Shown: positions 1-9,394, counted from the first letter of the stretch. The stretch: DNA of 64,000 bases from Chryseosolibacter histidinae (GCF_018598225.1 NZ_JAHESF010000003.1:62001-126000), one strand, 5' to 3'. Numbers and translations are program-made. The notes: a model not told the origin generated them from the sequence alone.

Positions 1-20
1 CCTAACAACCCATATATTGC

Positions 21-64
21 TAGTGTCACCGGGCATACAACAGCCACGGTGACACTATTGTTTT
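21..64 (+). terminator. Probable rho-independent terminator of an upstream gene
   Basis: An 11-base perfect inverted repeat, TAGTGTCACCG at 21-31 and CGGTGACACTA at 47-57, encloses a 15-base loop and is followed by a T-rich tail (TTGTTTT). This is the usual form of an intrinsic terminator reading rightward. It would end transcription of a gene lying left of the window and would insulate the hydrolase gene that starts at 125. Confidence 0.65.
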
Positions 65-124
65 ATACCGGAATGATCGAGGTTGGCACAAAATTGAGTA
101 AAGCTCCTGGCAAGCTGCACCAGG

Positions 125-1018
125 ATGAAAACGCCGGAATACCGTGAAATAAGTACCCATCAAAGCTCGATCTTTATCAGCAAAGCAGGTGAAGGGCCAC
201 CGCTGCTGCTGCTCCATGGCTTCCCGCAAACGCATCTCATGTGGCGGAACATTATGCCATTACTCTCCGACAATTTCACCGTTGTTTGTGCTGATCTTCC
301 TGGTTACGGTCGCAGTGGTTGTCCTCCGTCTGCGCCCGACCATATGCCACACGCGAAACGTACCATGGCCCGCGCGTTGGTGGATGTCATGAGACAACTC
401 GGCTTTCAGCAATTTTCTGTGATCGGTCATGACCGTGGCGGGCGTGTAGCCTACAGGATGGCATTAGACCATCCGGAGGTGATCCGGTCAGTAGCAGTGC
501 TCGACATTCTTCCCACAGCCGAAGCCTGGAACCGGGCTGATAAAAAATTTGCATTGGACTTCTGGCCCTGGTCGTTGCTGGCACAGGCACCACCGCTGCC
601 TGAAAAGATCCTTGAGCGATGTTCGAGAGAAATTGTCGATAACGCCCTGGATGAGTGGGGCACACCGGGTGAAATTTTCACACCGGAGATCAGGGAAGCT
701 TATTATGGATCATTCAACGATCCGCAACGCATACACGCCATCTGCGAAGAGTACCGCGCCGCAGCAACGGTAGACCCTGCGCACGACCTGGCAGACCTCG
801 AAAAACACAGACAGATCGAATGCCCGTTACTGGCGCTTTGGAGCAAGTACCTGGACCTTACGCATGGTGCCGAGAATATCCTTTCTATGTGGAACCGCTG
901 GGCACGCAACGTACAGGGCGCAAACATTCCGGCAGGTCACTTCTTCCCGGAAGAAAAGCCATCGGAAACGGCGGCACTGCTCCGGAATTTTCTTCGAAAG
1001 CACAAGTCCGGCATTTGA
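125..1018 (+). CDS. Alpha/beta hydrolase, haloacetate dehalogenase-like
   Basis: This 297-residue protein has the alpha/beta-hydrolase fold: an HGFP oxyanion-hole motif at about 31-34 and a nucleophile elbow GHDRGGR at 101-107, where Asp103 replaces the more common Ser. An Asp nucleophile followed by RGGR is typical of fluoroacetate/haloacetate dehalogenases and some epoxide hydrolases, which displace a halide through an ester intermediate. Asp127 and His272 (AGHFF) fit the remaining charge-relay residues. In known fluoroacetate dehalogenases the halide pocket holds a His-Trp pair; here the matching place reads WPW at 147-149, so the His is Pro148. The Tyr of the CEEYRA motif is kept. No signal peptide is seen, so it is probably cytoplasmic. 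The family is secure, but the substrate is open and fluoride release is doubtful. It is a single gene between a terminator and a convergent neighbour. Confidence 0.85.
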   Translation: MKTPEYREISTHQSSIFISKAGEGPPLLLLHGFPQTHLMWRNIMPLLSDNFTVVCADLPGYGRSGCPPSAPDHMPHAKRTMARALVDVMRQLGFQQFSVIGHDRGGRVAYRMALDHPEVIRSVAVLDILPTAEAWNRADKKFALDFWPWSLLAQAPPLPEKILERCSREIVDNALDEWGTPGEIFTPEIREAYYGSFNDPQRIHAICEEYRAAATVDPAHDLADLEKHRQIECPLLALWSKYLDLTHGAENILSMWNRWARNVQGANIPAGHFFPEEKPSETAALLRNFLRKHKSGI

Positions 1019-1034
1019 TATCACTTTAACAACG

Positions 1035-1790
1035 TCACTTCAACAGCCACGCCAGCACATCCTCCATAAACTCGGAGCATTGGTAATTGTTCACGCCCTC
1101 CCAGCTTGTCATGTACAGTGAGACCATTCCGTCTCCCATGGCAATGACCTTGCCGCGATCTACTTCTTTGTAAACGCCAAAAGGATTTTCGTCGGTCTTG
1201 TTGCTGAAGCAGAAGGGCGTGCCTCCCTGAACGATCCTGGCACCATGATACGGGATCGAAAAGCTTTTATCCGTAACAGCACCCGCCTGCGAATGTCCTC
1301 CTGACGACTGATCTGGATTATCATTTTTAAATTCAATGCCAAACGTATTTACAATATCGTTGACGTTGGTCTGCTCCAGGGTTGCCCAATAATCAACCTC
1401 CGCTACCAGGAACAAGGAGCCACCTTTCTTTACATATTGCTGAATGGCGCTCACTTCATCTGCGCTGAATTTGGCGGAGGGTATGTGAATAAACAGAAGA
1501 TCGCAGCCTGCCAGGCTTTGAGGTGTGATGGTTGACTTTATGTAACCGACGGAGGCGCTCAGGGCCATTGCATTCTTTTTGAGCTCACCCGTCATGTACC
1601 TGATCCTTTCGATAAATGCCGGATCCTTTCCGGCCACGTCAGCCGGGTCGTTCCAGAATTTCTGGCCATGGGCAATGTCAACCAGGATCTTCTTCGGCGC
1701 CTTGAAAGGTTGCGCATCCATGGTTGTGACGGAGAGTGCCATCAGCGACGCGACCAGGAGCAAGCGATGTTTTGTAACGATGTTTCTCAT
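1035..1790 (-). CDS. Secreted DUF4350/ThuA-like protein
   Basis: This 251-residue protein starts with a clear signal peptide (basic MRNIVTKHR, then a hydrophobic stretch to about residue 26 ending DAQ). The mature part opens with ILVDIAHGQ and contains CDLLFIHIPSA and YVKKGGSLFLVAE. This pattern belongs to the glutamine-amidotransferase-like fold shared by DUF4350, GldG-type and ThuA-like proteins, which often bind small molecules or sugars without known catalysis. Its fold and key phrases (LVD-AH, WVKKGG-LFL) recur in the protein at 31221-32135, so the two are probably distant paralogues. It converges on the hydrolase with 16 bases between the stops. No enzymatic triad is evident and I assign no activity. 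Confidence 0.7.
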   Translation of the reverse strand: MRNIVTKHRLLLVASLMALSVTTMDAQPFKAPKKILVDIAHGQKFWNDPADVAGKDPAFIERIRYMTGELKKNAMALSASVGYIKSTITPQSLAGCDLLFIHIPSAKFSADEVSAIQQYVKKGGSLFLVAEVDYWATLEQTNVNDIVNTFGIEFKNDNPDQSSGGHSQAGAVTDKSFSIPYHGARIVQGGTPFCFSNKTDENPFGVYKEVDRGKVIAMGDGMVSLYMTSWEGVNNYQCSEFMEDVLAWLLK

Positions 1791-2248
1791 GTCGAAGGTT
1801 GTTTTTACGCTGCCACACTTTCCAATGATGGTGCCATAAAATAGCCCGCAAAACGACGCGTTTTCTGAAGATCATCGCCAGGTTAACGTTCGGCAACGCA
1901 CAGCTTTGAGCGGATGTGGGAACGTGTCATGATACCCATGGCACATTTTTTTAAGCAGCTATAAGGTAACATCACCAACCTTACCATGGAACCTGTCATT
2001 ACCGTATTCAAAACCGAATCCTTGGGGCTTTTTGAGCTTTATGACTAACTGGGTATCCTCCCAGATGAGGTCACCCCGTGTGAATATTTTTATACATACA
2101 GCCCCCCACCGGGAAAGCTTAACGAAGTGCTGGACTTGCTCAAACGAAACAAGATTAACCATGCTATCCGGTTTGAGACACCGGTATCTCCAAGGAGAAA
2201 AATGGCGCCCAAAAATCTCAATATGCAGGTTGCGCGGGCCTGAGCCTG
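1791..2248. other. Gene-free stretch with one doubtful small frame
   Basis: About 460 bases lie between the two minus-strand genes. The only coding candidate is a 67-codon minus-strand frame at 1959-2162, starting VNLVSFEQVQ and ending HGKVGDVTL. It lies 86 bases downstream of the bestrophin stop, has no ribosome binding site and resembles nothing I recognise. It may be a gene remnant or chance. The right half of the stretch presumably holds the end of the bestrophin transcript, and the left half the promoter of the gene starting at 1790. Confidence 0.3.
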
Positions 2249-3256
2249 CTACATCACAATATCATTCTTCGGCTCCAATGACGGAGGCAGATCCGTTTCG
2301 CCCAGCATTTCGCGCAGGTCGATCTCAACCGCTCTGCACAATTGTGTTACTGGCACATCGTTGGGGCTTCCTTCAAATGGGTTTTCTGTGCTTTCTCCAA
2401 CCTGGTCAAGCGAAGTATAGATCCAGGAGATCAGCACACTGAAAGGGATCACGAACCAAACCATGTTTCCCTTCATGATGCCTTCCACACCTGCATTAAG
2501 CTCTTGGAACTCTCCGAGCATACCGAACGGAAGCAGAAACGTAAACAGCTTCACGAACATGGAATTAACGGTGGCAAATTGCCTGGGATACGGAAAGTTC
2601 TTGATGCGTTCGCTCCTGCCCTGCTGAACACTGAGCTCCTTGATGGTTCTTTGCATTTCAACAAGCTGAAGCACCACCACCTCCTGGTTGCCATACAGCT
2701 CCTTTAATGTTTTGCTTTGCAGGCCGATGATGCCGGTGGCTTTATTGTTAGTGGATAAGACATACGCCAGCTCTTCAGCAGAAAGGTATTTGGCCAGCTC
2801 CGTCTCCAGTGAAACCTCCTTTTCAGGAATGCGGTAATATTTTTGATACTCCACGTTGTATCGGTTGTGCACGTTCTCCCAGGCCCTTGGCTCCCTCAGT
2901 TGATAACGCAAGGCCGTGAGCCAGGCGAGGTGCCGGTAAACAAGCAGTTTTGATTTTACCGGGTTGTTAAAAAAATCCCTGCAGAGAATTCCCCATGCCC
3001 TGCTGTTGCTCACGATCTCGGCCCAGATCTGCCGCGCTTCCCAGGTGCGGTTATACGTCTGGGTATTTTTAAAGCCCACGATAAATGCCGTGGCTGTTCC
3101 CAGCAGCGCCACCACCGTCCATGGAATGGCCAGCCACGTTAACCCGGCCACCTGGTAAAGCACTACGGGCACTGCACCTAAAACAATAAGGCGATAGATA
3201 TCCCTTCTGGTCCAGACGAGAAATTCCGAAAGCTTGTATGATCTGCCGGTATGCAC
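2249..3256 (-). CDS. Bestrophin-family chloride channel
   Basis: This 335-residue integral membrane protein opens with the phrase GRSYKLSEFLVWTRRDI typical of bacterial bestrophins (YneE/RFP-TM family). It continues with two hydrophobic helices at about 23-70 (LIVLGAVPVVLYQVAG and AIPWTVVALLGTATAFIVGF), then the family phrases NTQTYNRTWEARQIWAEIV and SRAWGILCRDF, and further membrane helices at about 235-275. Such proteins form pentameric anion-permeable channels in the inner membrane. The length is normal for bacterial members. The start is a GTG at 3256, chosen because family members begin MHTGRSY and no ATG lies nearby. It stands alone, and what it does for the cell is unknown. Confidence 0.9.
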   Translation of the reverse strand: MHTGRSYKLSEFLVWTRRDIYRLIVLGAVPVVLYQVAGLTWLAIPWTVVALLGTATAFIVGFKNTQTYNRTWEARQIWAEIVSNSRAWGILCRDFFNNPVKSKLLVYRHLAWLTALRYQLREPRAWENVHNRYNVEYQKYYRIPEKEVSLETELAKYLSAEELAYVLSTNNKATGIIGLQSKTLKELYGNQEVVVLQLVEMQRTIKELSVQQGRSERIKNFPYPRQFATVNSMFVKLFTFLLPFGMLGEFQELNAGVEGIMKGNMVWFVIPFSVLISWIYTSLDQVGESTENPFEGSPNDVPVTQLCRAVEIDLREMLGETDLPPSLEPKNDIVM

Positions 3257-3263
3257 TTTTTAA

Positions 3264-3298
3264 GGTACGAAATACGAGGTACGAAGTACGAGGCATGG
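3264..3298. repeat. Short direct repeats built on TACGA(A/G)
   Basis: Between the divergent bestrophin and sensor-kinase genes the unit TACGAA/TACGAG is repeated in the order TACGAAATACGAGG, TACGAAGTACGAGG. It is non-coding. Short word-like repeats of this kind occur in several other gaps of this window. Confidence 0.6.
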
Positions 3299-3322
3299 GC
3301 TACGATTTCCAAGTCGTTTGAT

Positions 3323-3330
3323 TACTTTTG
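3323..3330 (+). promoter_or_regulatory. Possible -7 promoter element (TACTTTTG)
   Basis: TACTTTTG matches the Bacteroidota sigma-ABfr -7 consensus TAnnTTTG. It ends 18 bases before the ATG at 3349. I see no convincing -33 TTTG at the right distance, so this is tentative. If true, transcription starts past the TTG at 3328 and the ATG at 3349 is the real start. Confidence 0.3.
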
Positions 3331-3348
3331 AAAAAATACCCTGTGTCG

Positions 3349-6339
3349 ATGGGCAAACATGCCACGCTTCTAGCTCTTTTTCTGGTCTGCATTTCCACAG
3401 CAAACGCACAGATCTACAATTTCAAAAACTATTTGCCGGACCATGGCTTCCCTGAGTCGCAGGTAAACGCCCTTTGCCAGGACCGTCGCGGAGATCTGTG
3501 GATAGCAACTTCGGGTCGGGGGCTCATCAGGTTCGACAGTCACCACTTCTACCAGTTCGGAGAAGAGCAGCTGCCCGCTGACACTATTAATGCCATTCAT
3601 GAAAATGCAACCGGAGATCTCTGGATCGGCACAGAACGCGGTGTTTACATTTATAACGGACGAAGCTTTCGACTCTTCAATCATCTCTCCGATCAAACCA
3701 TTACAACGATTCTGAGCGATGGAGCCAATAATACCTGGATAGGCACCAGCAGCAAAGGCCTCTATAAATATGATGGCAAAACCATTACGCCGTTCAGAAC
3801 AACATTCAGAGGTGTTTTGGACAAGGCCATCAACTGCCTGTACCTGGATTCTCAAGCCGATCTCTGGATCGGAACACCCACAGGCGTTGCCAAATACAAC
3901 GTAAAGAAGTTCGAGTTTTTCACAAAGGAACATGGCCTGCCATCGGATGCGATCAACGCTGTCGCGGAAGATCAGGCCGGAAACTTATGGTTCGCAACTA
4001 AGGCAGGCATCAGTCGGCTTGATGGAAAAGCGTTTACAAACTATCCGGAGATCAGCGGCACAACGGAGAAAGCGATCCACGCAGTGATGACCGACAACAA
4101 GAACAATGTCTGGTGTGGCTCGTCAGCCGGAGTCATTAAGTACGATGGAAAAACGTTTCAGCGATACAACCTCGCCCGCGGACAGGCTGACGCCGCCGTG
4201 GTCTGCAGTTACAAAGATGCTGAGGGCAACCTGTGGTTTGGCACGTCTGAAGGTTTGAGCAAGCTCGACAGCGAACGTTTTACGCTGTTCCCGCAAAACG
4301 ACCAGATGGGCCAACGGGTGTACAGCATTGTGGAAGCGATCAGTGGTAACATTATGTGCGGCACATCGCTGGGTGGAACAACCGTGTTCGATGGAAAACA
4401 TTATTCTCTGGTGAACCAGCGCGACGGCTTCACGTCCTCCATCGTGCAATGCTTTTACTACTCCGCTGACAGTGCCCTGTGGATAGGTACGCAGGATGAC
4501 GGCGTATATAAATTCAGCAAGTCGGGCACCTATCATTACACCCGCGAAGAAGGATTCCCCATCAACAATATCACAGGATTTGTTGTTGACCAGGACCAGA
4601 ACATGTGGATCGCTTCGGCTGACAGCGGGGTGGTGGTGACCTCCACCGTTAACGATTCGCTTCGCATCACAAAAAAATATACTACCGCGAACGGACTTTC
4701 AAGCAACCGGGTAAACGCCATCACGTACGACGGTGAGACGATCTGGCTCGGAACCGCCGATGCGGGGGTAATCAGGATCAGCAGCCGAGGAGAAACAGAT
4801 ACGTTCGCCAATGCCGCCGCAGGCCTGGGGCGTACCATGATCCACAGCATGATCACCGATTCACTGCGCCGGGTGTACGTTGCCACGTCACAGGGCATCA
4901 GGATCTTTGACAGAAATGAAGTTCACCACCTCACGCGCGCGCAGGGCCTGAGCTCCAACACCATCTACTCCCTGGTGATAGACCGCCAGCAAAATCTGTG
5001 GGCCGGCACGAAGCAAGGAGTTGACATGATCCCGCTGACGGGGAATATCACACCGGAAAGCATCCGTCACTTTGGTCCCGATGAAGGCTTCAAAGGAGTG
5101 GAAGTATATCGCAATTCCACCTGTATCGACAGGAAAGGAAATATCTGGTTTGGAACGATCAACGGCCTGGTGAGATACAGCCCGGGCGACGATCAGCATG
5201 CATCAACACCCAGGGTCAACATCACCGGCATCAGGTTATTCTTTGACAGGATCGAAGACACACCGTATGGCGACAGCGTGTCTGCATGGTTCCCGATTCC
5301 GGTGACCTTAACACTTCCGTACGATCAGAATAATCTCACCTTCTCCTTTGCCGGCGTTTATTATCGCAATCCAGGCGCCGTGCGTTACAAATGGATGCTC
5401 GAAGGATTCAGCGAAGACTGGTCTCCCGCATTGGCCGATCCGCAGGCTGTATTTTCAAATCTTCCACCCGGTGACTACACGTTCAAGGTAATAGCCTGTA
5501 ACGAGAACAATGTCTGGAATCCAGAGCCTGCATCTTTTACTTTTAACATTACGCCTCCCTTGTGGCAACGGTGGTGGTTTCGCGCAGCAGCATTCGCCGG
5601 CGTAGTGCTACTGATCTGGCTGATCTTTTACACAAGATTGAAACGCATCCAGGCAAAGAACAGGGTTATCCAGGAAAGACTAGAAATGGAAAAAAGTATC
5701 CTTGAGCTGGAGCAGGAGGCAGCGCGCCTGCAAATGAACCCGCACTTTATTTTCAATTGCCTCAATTCCATTCAGGGTTTTATTTCCACCAACGATCCTT
5801 TCAAGGCGAAAAAATACCTCGCCAAGTTCGCCAAGCTGATGCGGCTGATCCTGGAGAACGCGCGCGAAGAATTTATTCCGCTTCAGAACGAGATCAGCAT
5901 CCTGGAAAATTACCTGGAGCTGGAGAAGTTGAGCACACCACAACCGTTCGATTTTTCAATCACCTGTGACGAGTCAGTCGACCCGGAGCACATCCAGATC
6001 CCGCCCATGATGATCCAGCCGTTTGTTGAAAACGCCATCGTTCACGGGTTGAAGAAAAAAACCGATCCTGGTTCCATCACCGTTCATTTCAGACTGAACG
6101 GCGAAGTATTGATGTGCACCATTCGCGACAATGGCATCGGCCGCAAACAATCCGCGCACATCAACGGAGAGACGAGGGGGCAGCACAAGTCAACGGCAAT
6201 CCCGATCACACAAAAGCGCCTGGAGCAGTACGGAACACACAGAAAAGTAAATGCGGGCATTCAGATCACCGACCTGGAGGAAAATGGCAGGCCGTTGGGC
6301 ACCGAAGTGATCGTTTCCACGCCCTACGAATCTTTCTGA
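3349..6339 (+). CDS. Beta-propeller sensor histidine kinase (LytS type)
   Basis: This protein of about 996 residues reads in order: a signal peptide ending NAQ, some fourteen copies of the two-component-regulator propeller repeat (forms of GDLWIGT-GV-YDG, about residues 25-620, enough for two seven-bladed propellers), a Y_Y_Y-type Ig-like domain (about 640-745), one membrane helix (FAGVVLLIWLIFY, about 750-770), a coiled linker and a His_kinase domain with the phospho-acceptor motif MNPHFIFN (His near 799) and an ATP-binding N-box PFVENAIVHG. It would sense something in the periplasm and phosphorylate the LytTR regulator encoded 58 bases downstream. The frame also allows a TTG start at 3328; I chose the ATG because it begins a clean signal peptide and follows a possible -7 element. 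Kinases of this build often control polysaccharide use in Bacteroidota, but the ligand here is unknown. Confidence 0.9.
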   Translation: MGKHATLLALFLVCISTANAQIYNFKNYLPDHGFPESQVNALCQDRRGDLWIATSGRGLIRFDSHHFYQFGEEQLPADTINAIHENATGDLWIGTERGVYIYNGRSFRLFNHLSDQTITTILSDGANNTWIGTSSKGLYKYDGKTITPFRTTFRGVLDKAINCLYLDSQADLWIGTPTGVAKYNVKKFEFFTKEHGLPSDAINAVAEDQAGNLWFATKAGISRLDGKAFTNYPEISGTTEKAIHAVMTDNKNNVWCGSSAGVIKYDGKTFQRYNLARGQADAAVVCSYKDAEGNLWFGTSEGLSKLDSERFTLFPQNDQMGQRVYSIVEAISGNIMCGTSLGGTTVFDGKHYSLVNQRDGFTSSIVQCFYYSADSALWIGTQDDGVYKFSKSGTYHYTREEGFPINNITGFVVDQDQNMWIASADSGVVVTSTVNDSLRITKKYTTANGLSSNRVNAITYDGETIWLGTADAGVIRISSRGETDTFANAAAGLGRTMIHSMITDSLRRVYVATSQGIRIFDRNEVHHLTRAQGLSSNTIYSLVIDRQQNLWAGTKQGVDMIPLTGNITPESIRHFGPDEGFKGVEVYRNSTCIDRKGNIWFGTINGLVRYSPGDDQHASTPRVNITGIRLFFDRIEDTPYGDSVSAWFPIPVTLTLPYDQNNLTFSFAGVYYRNPGAVRYKWMLEGFSEDWSPALADPQAVFSNLPPGDYTFKVIACNENNVWNPEPASFTFNITPPLWQRWWFRAAAFAGVVLLIWLIFYTRLKRIQAKNRVIQERLEMEKSILELEQEAARLQMNPHFIFNCLNSIQGFISTNDPFKAKKYLAKFAKLMRLILENAREEFIPLQNEISILENYLELEKLSTPQPFDFSITCDESVDPEHIQIPPMMIQPFVENAIVHGLKKKTDPGSITVHFRLNGEVLMCTIRDNGIGRKQSAHINGETRGQHKSTAIPITQKRLEQYGTHRKVNAGIQITDLEENGRPLGTEVIVSTPYESF

Positions 6340-6397
6340 AAAGCGTTTGTATAAAAAGATTTATCTTGCCTGTCATTCCCCAAACCTGAATAATGCC

Positions 6398-7159
6398 GTG
6401 AAGACCTTCCGCGCCCTGATCGTTGATGATATTGAGAACTCGAGAATTACGCTGGCACACGATCTGAAGGAATATTGCCCGGAGATCAATATTGTGGGTG
6501 AGGCCGACAGTGTAAAAAGCGCACTGGAGAAGATCGGCACACTTAAACCCGAGGTCGTGTTCCTCGACATCCAGATGGGCGATGGCACCGGCTTCGACCT
6601 GCTTACCCAGCTCAAAGAGATCCCCTTTCAGATCATCTTTACAACCGCCCTCGATTCGTACGGCATCAAAGCAATCAAGTACAGCGCACTGGATTACCTG
6701 CTCAAACCCATCGACCCTGATGAGCTCATCAAAGCGGTGGGCAAGCTCACGCAAAACGAAAAGAGCAAAACCATCCAGGACAGCATCAACCTGCTCATCG
6801 AGAACATGAAAGGCGCGGCACAGCCCGGCAATAAAAGGATCGCCATCCATAGCCTGGAAAAAGTGCACATGATCCACATCGACGATATTATCAGATGCGA
6901 ATCACAAGGCGCTTATACCATCTTTCACCTGAAACAAAAGGAACAGATCCTCGCCACCAAAAACCTGAAAGAGTTTGAAGAATTGCTCGCTCCCCACAAT
7001 TTTATCCGCGTGCATCACTCCCACCTCATTAATTTTGCCTACCTGAAAGAATATGTAAAAAAAGACGGCGGCTACGCCATCATGGCCGATAAATCAGAGG
7101 TACCGGTTTCATTCCGGAAGAAAAACAGCCTGCTGGACATGATCGATAAAGGTTTATAA
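6398..7159 (+). CDS. LytTR-family response regulator
   Basis: The N-terminal half is a receiver domain with the acidic pair in ALIVDDIENSR, the phospho-acceptor Asp in VVFLDIQMGDG, the switch Thr in IIFTTA and the conserved Lys in LLKPIDP. The C-terminal half is a LytTR DNA-binding domain (HSLEKVHMIHIDDIIRCES, then FIRVHHSHLINFAYLK). It is the expected partner of the propeller kinase just upstream. I start it at the GTG at 6398 (VKTFRALIVDD), giving about 254 residues, because response regulators of this type begin only a few residues before the first strand. A TTG at 6347 would add 17 unlikely residues. No target genes can be read from the sequence. Confidence 0.9.
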   Translation: MKTFRALIVDDIENSRITLAHDLKEYCPEINIVGEADSVKSALEKIGTLKPEVVFLDIQMGDGTGFDLLTQLKEIPFQIIFTTALDSYGIKAIKYSALDYLLKPIDPDELIKAVGKLTQNEKSKTIQDSINLLIENMKGAAQPGNKRIAIHSLEKVHMIHIDDIIRCESQGAYTIFHLKQKEQILATKNLKEFEELLAPHNFIRVHHSHLINFAYLKEYVKKDGGYAIMADKSEVPVSFRKKNSLLDMIDKGL

Positions 7160-7576
7160 CAGTTATTTGCCCTGGCTCACAGTTATCAACTCTTCCCCTA
7201 CACTTATCATTTTCTGAGAAAACCCGCTGGGCGTACAGGCTATTTTTATCAAAAAGAAATTGCCATAGCATTTCGGGTTCCCTCTCAGTCCTTTCTCCGC
7301 AAGGAGAAGGGGCTACCTGAGGGAAATTCAATGCATTTCCCGCAGATCACACGGTCCCGATAGCTTTATCGGGAACACTAAAAATTTCAAATCTCATCTG
7401 CGCTTACCTGCGTAATCCGCGGGAAACAAACCCCACTAACTTCCAAGCCAACCTTGTTTTACACTTGTAAACCACGCCATACACTTGTCAAACGCCTGCC
7501 TGCACTTGTCATTTTAGCGGGAATTGCCGCTGCTGCCGGGGATACTTTTACCTCAGCAAACCAAAACCAAGGGAAC
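7160..7576. other. Gene-free stretch with a dispersed repeat
   Basis: About 415 bases separate the response regulator from the L,D-transpeptidase. The middle carries one copy of a palindromic element that recurs near 29 kb (listed separately). The last part holds a TTG at 7454 in frame with the next gene, which I do not take as its start. I see no other gene, and no clear terminator or promoter. Confidence 0.6.
7338..7424. repeat. Dispersed palindromic intergenic repeat, copy 1
   Basis: The element begins TCCCGCAGAT (7338-7347) and ends with its near-inverted copy ATCCGCGGGA (7415-7424, one mismatch). It contains an inner hairpin TCCCGATA / TATCGGGA at 7355-7374. A second copy lies at 28980-29067 with the same first 20 bases or so, the same inner palindrome and the same CTGCGTAA-CTGCGG type of end. 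It is non-coding and resembles REP- or MITE-like elements. Confidence 0.7.
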
Positions 7577-9394
7577 ATGAAAACAACAAGTCAAACTCCA
7601 GCCAGGATCAGGCACCTGGTAAAAAACAGCAGCGCCGCCATTGCAAACCGCATCCTGCAGGCTTCCGTGATCATCACCAAATATTCGTACTGGCTCTTGT
7701 CCGTGTTCATTTTCTTCTCTTGTCAGAAAAACCTGACTCGAACCAATGAATCAGCCAGCATCACCAGCCATACCGAGGCGCCGAAAGAACAATTCGTTAT
7801 CATAGACAGCGCGGCGATCTCCGGCCACATTTCGTCACTTTCACTTTCCGATGTGTCACTGCAGCAAAGGATCCACGACAAAGTGAACCAGTTTTACCAG
7901 GCCAACGCTTTCAAAACAAAATGGCTGGGCGAGAACGGTCCCACCCCGCTGTACTACGCCTCTCTCGACCTTCTTAAAAATGCAACACACTGTGGATTAA
8001 GCCCTGAAATGTACCGGGTAGACCGCATCGAACAACAGGTAAACATCCTTTACAAAGAAAGGCCCGCTGCTGCAAAGAATATTGCCGCGCTTGACATCCA
8101 GATCACAGAAACCTTTTTCCTTTTCGCCATCCACCTCAGGGAAGGAAGGATCACTGACACAGGATCCCGGGGCAAGATCTGGATCATGCCCTACCGCCAG
8201 GCAGACAATGCCGACGTTTCCATGCTGGCCCTTGCCAACACCGCACCACAGCTTGATGATGTTGTGAAAAAATTACAACCCGCCCATGAACAATACGCGA
8301 AGCTGCAAAAACAACTGATTGCATACAGGTCACTAGAAAAGTCCGACATCGGAACACTGCCTGTGTCTACGCGCCAGCGCATCAAACCTGCAGAGCGCCA
8401 TGTGGCGATACCGGCCATCCGGAAAAAGTTATGGTTAATGGATCTCCAGATAAAAACGGATACAGGCCATGTGGCTTCCGCCGATTCCCTGTCGTACGAT
8501 AGCGCATTGGTGGCGGCCGTGAAAACGTTTCAACAGAGACATGGATTGGAAGAAGATGGGATTATCGGTGGCAAAACGTTGGGTTTTCTGAATCAGTCGT
8601 TCAAAGAAAAAGCAGACCTCATCGCCCTGAACATGGAAAGAATGCGTTGGCTACCCCTGCACGATGCTGCGCAATACATCCGTGTCAATATCCCCGAATA
8701 CAAATTACGCATCTACAACGAAGGGAAGCGCACCCTCGAAATGAATGTTATTGTCGGCGCCGTTGCCAACGCCACGCCGGTGTTCAGCGACACCCTGGAA
8801 TATGTGGTGTTCAGTCCTACGTGGATTGTGCCCCCCAGCGTTGCCAAAGAAGAGATCCTCCCCCGGCTGAAAAAGAACAACACGTATTACACAAACCGGG
8901 ACTTTACCTTTTATAAAAAAGGAGTTGAGATCGATCCCGCGGCAGAACGCTGGGATAGCGCCGTGAACATCCGCGAATACAGGATCGTACAAAAACCCGG
9001 TCGTGACAATGCCCTGGGATTGGCAAAATTCATTATGCCTAACGACATGAACATATACCTTCACGACACACCTGATCACAAACCATTCTCACACCGTTAC
9101 AGGGCGCTCAGTCACGGATGCATCAGGCTTGACGACCCCGCAACCTTCGCAGCCCACATATTACAAGGGGAAGCCGGATGGGATCTGGCCAGTATCAAAA
9201 AAGCAATGACCAGTGGCAAGCCCACCAAAATACAGTTGAGAAAACAATACGAGGTACACCTCGAATACCGCACGGTGTGGGTAGATGACCAGGGCAACCT
9301 TCATTTCGGAGAAGACATTTATGGGCATGACAAGAGACAACTTCAAAGCCTTACGCGGGTAGGCAGCACCGAAAACTTAGTGGCCAGCCGCTGA
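7577..9394 (+). CDS. L,D-transpeptidase, YcbB-like
   Basis: This protein of about 605 residues contains a scaffold domain, a peptidoglycan-binding domain (AVKTFQQRHGLEEDGIIGGKT, about 350-375 from this start) and a YkuD catalytic domain with the signature SHGCIRL, whose Cys is the nucleophile, preceded by the conserved His of YLHDTPDH. Enzymes of this layout form 3-3 cross-links between meso-diaminopimelate residues or attach proteins to peptidoglycan in the periplasm. The ATG at 7577 follows a good Shine-Dalgarno-like AAGGGA. A hydrophobic segment ending FIFFSCQKN at about 37-50 is either a long signal peptide or a lipoprotein box, so the protein is exported or anchored. It is monocistronic. 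Confidence 0.9.
   Translation: MKTTSQTPARIRHLVKNSSAAIANRILQASVIITKYSYWLLSVFIFFSCQKNLTRTNESASITSHTEAPKEQFVIIDSAAISGHISSLSLSDVSLQQRIHDKVNQFYQANAFKTKWLGENGPTPLYYASLDLLKNATHCGLSPEMYRVDRIEQQVNILYKERPAAAKNIAALDIQITETFFLFAIHLREGRITDTGSRGKIWIMPYRQADNADVSMLALANTAPQLDDVVKKLQPAHEQYAKLQKQLIAYRSLEKSDIGTLPVSTRQRIKPAERHVAIPAIRKKLWLMDLQIKTDTGHVASADSLSYDSALVAAVKTFQQRHGLEEDGIIGGKTLGFLNQSFKEKADLIALNMERMRWLPLHDAAQYIRVNIPEYKLRIYNEGKRTLEMNVIVGAVANATPVFSDTLEYVVFSPTWIVPPSVAKEEILPRLKKNNTYYTNRDFTFYKKGVEIDPAAERWDSAVNIREYRIVQKPGRDNALGLAKFIMPNDMNIYLHDTPDHKPFSHRYRALSHGCIRLDDPATFAAHILQGEAGWDLASIKKAMTSGKPTKIQLRKQYEVHLEYRTVWVDDQGNLHFGEDIYGHDKRQLQSLTRVGSTENLVASR

Noticed and set aside
2032-2442. 136-codon rightward frame at the end of the bestrophin gene
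   Set aside because: Its second half is antisense to the bestrophin C-terminus and its product has no recognisable feature.
6266-6877. 203-codon leftward frame across the kinase/regulator junction
   Set aside because: It overlaps two well-supported genes in antisense and shows no domain.
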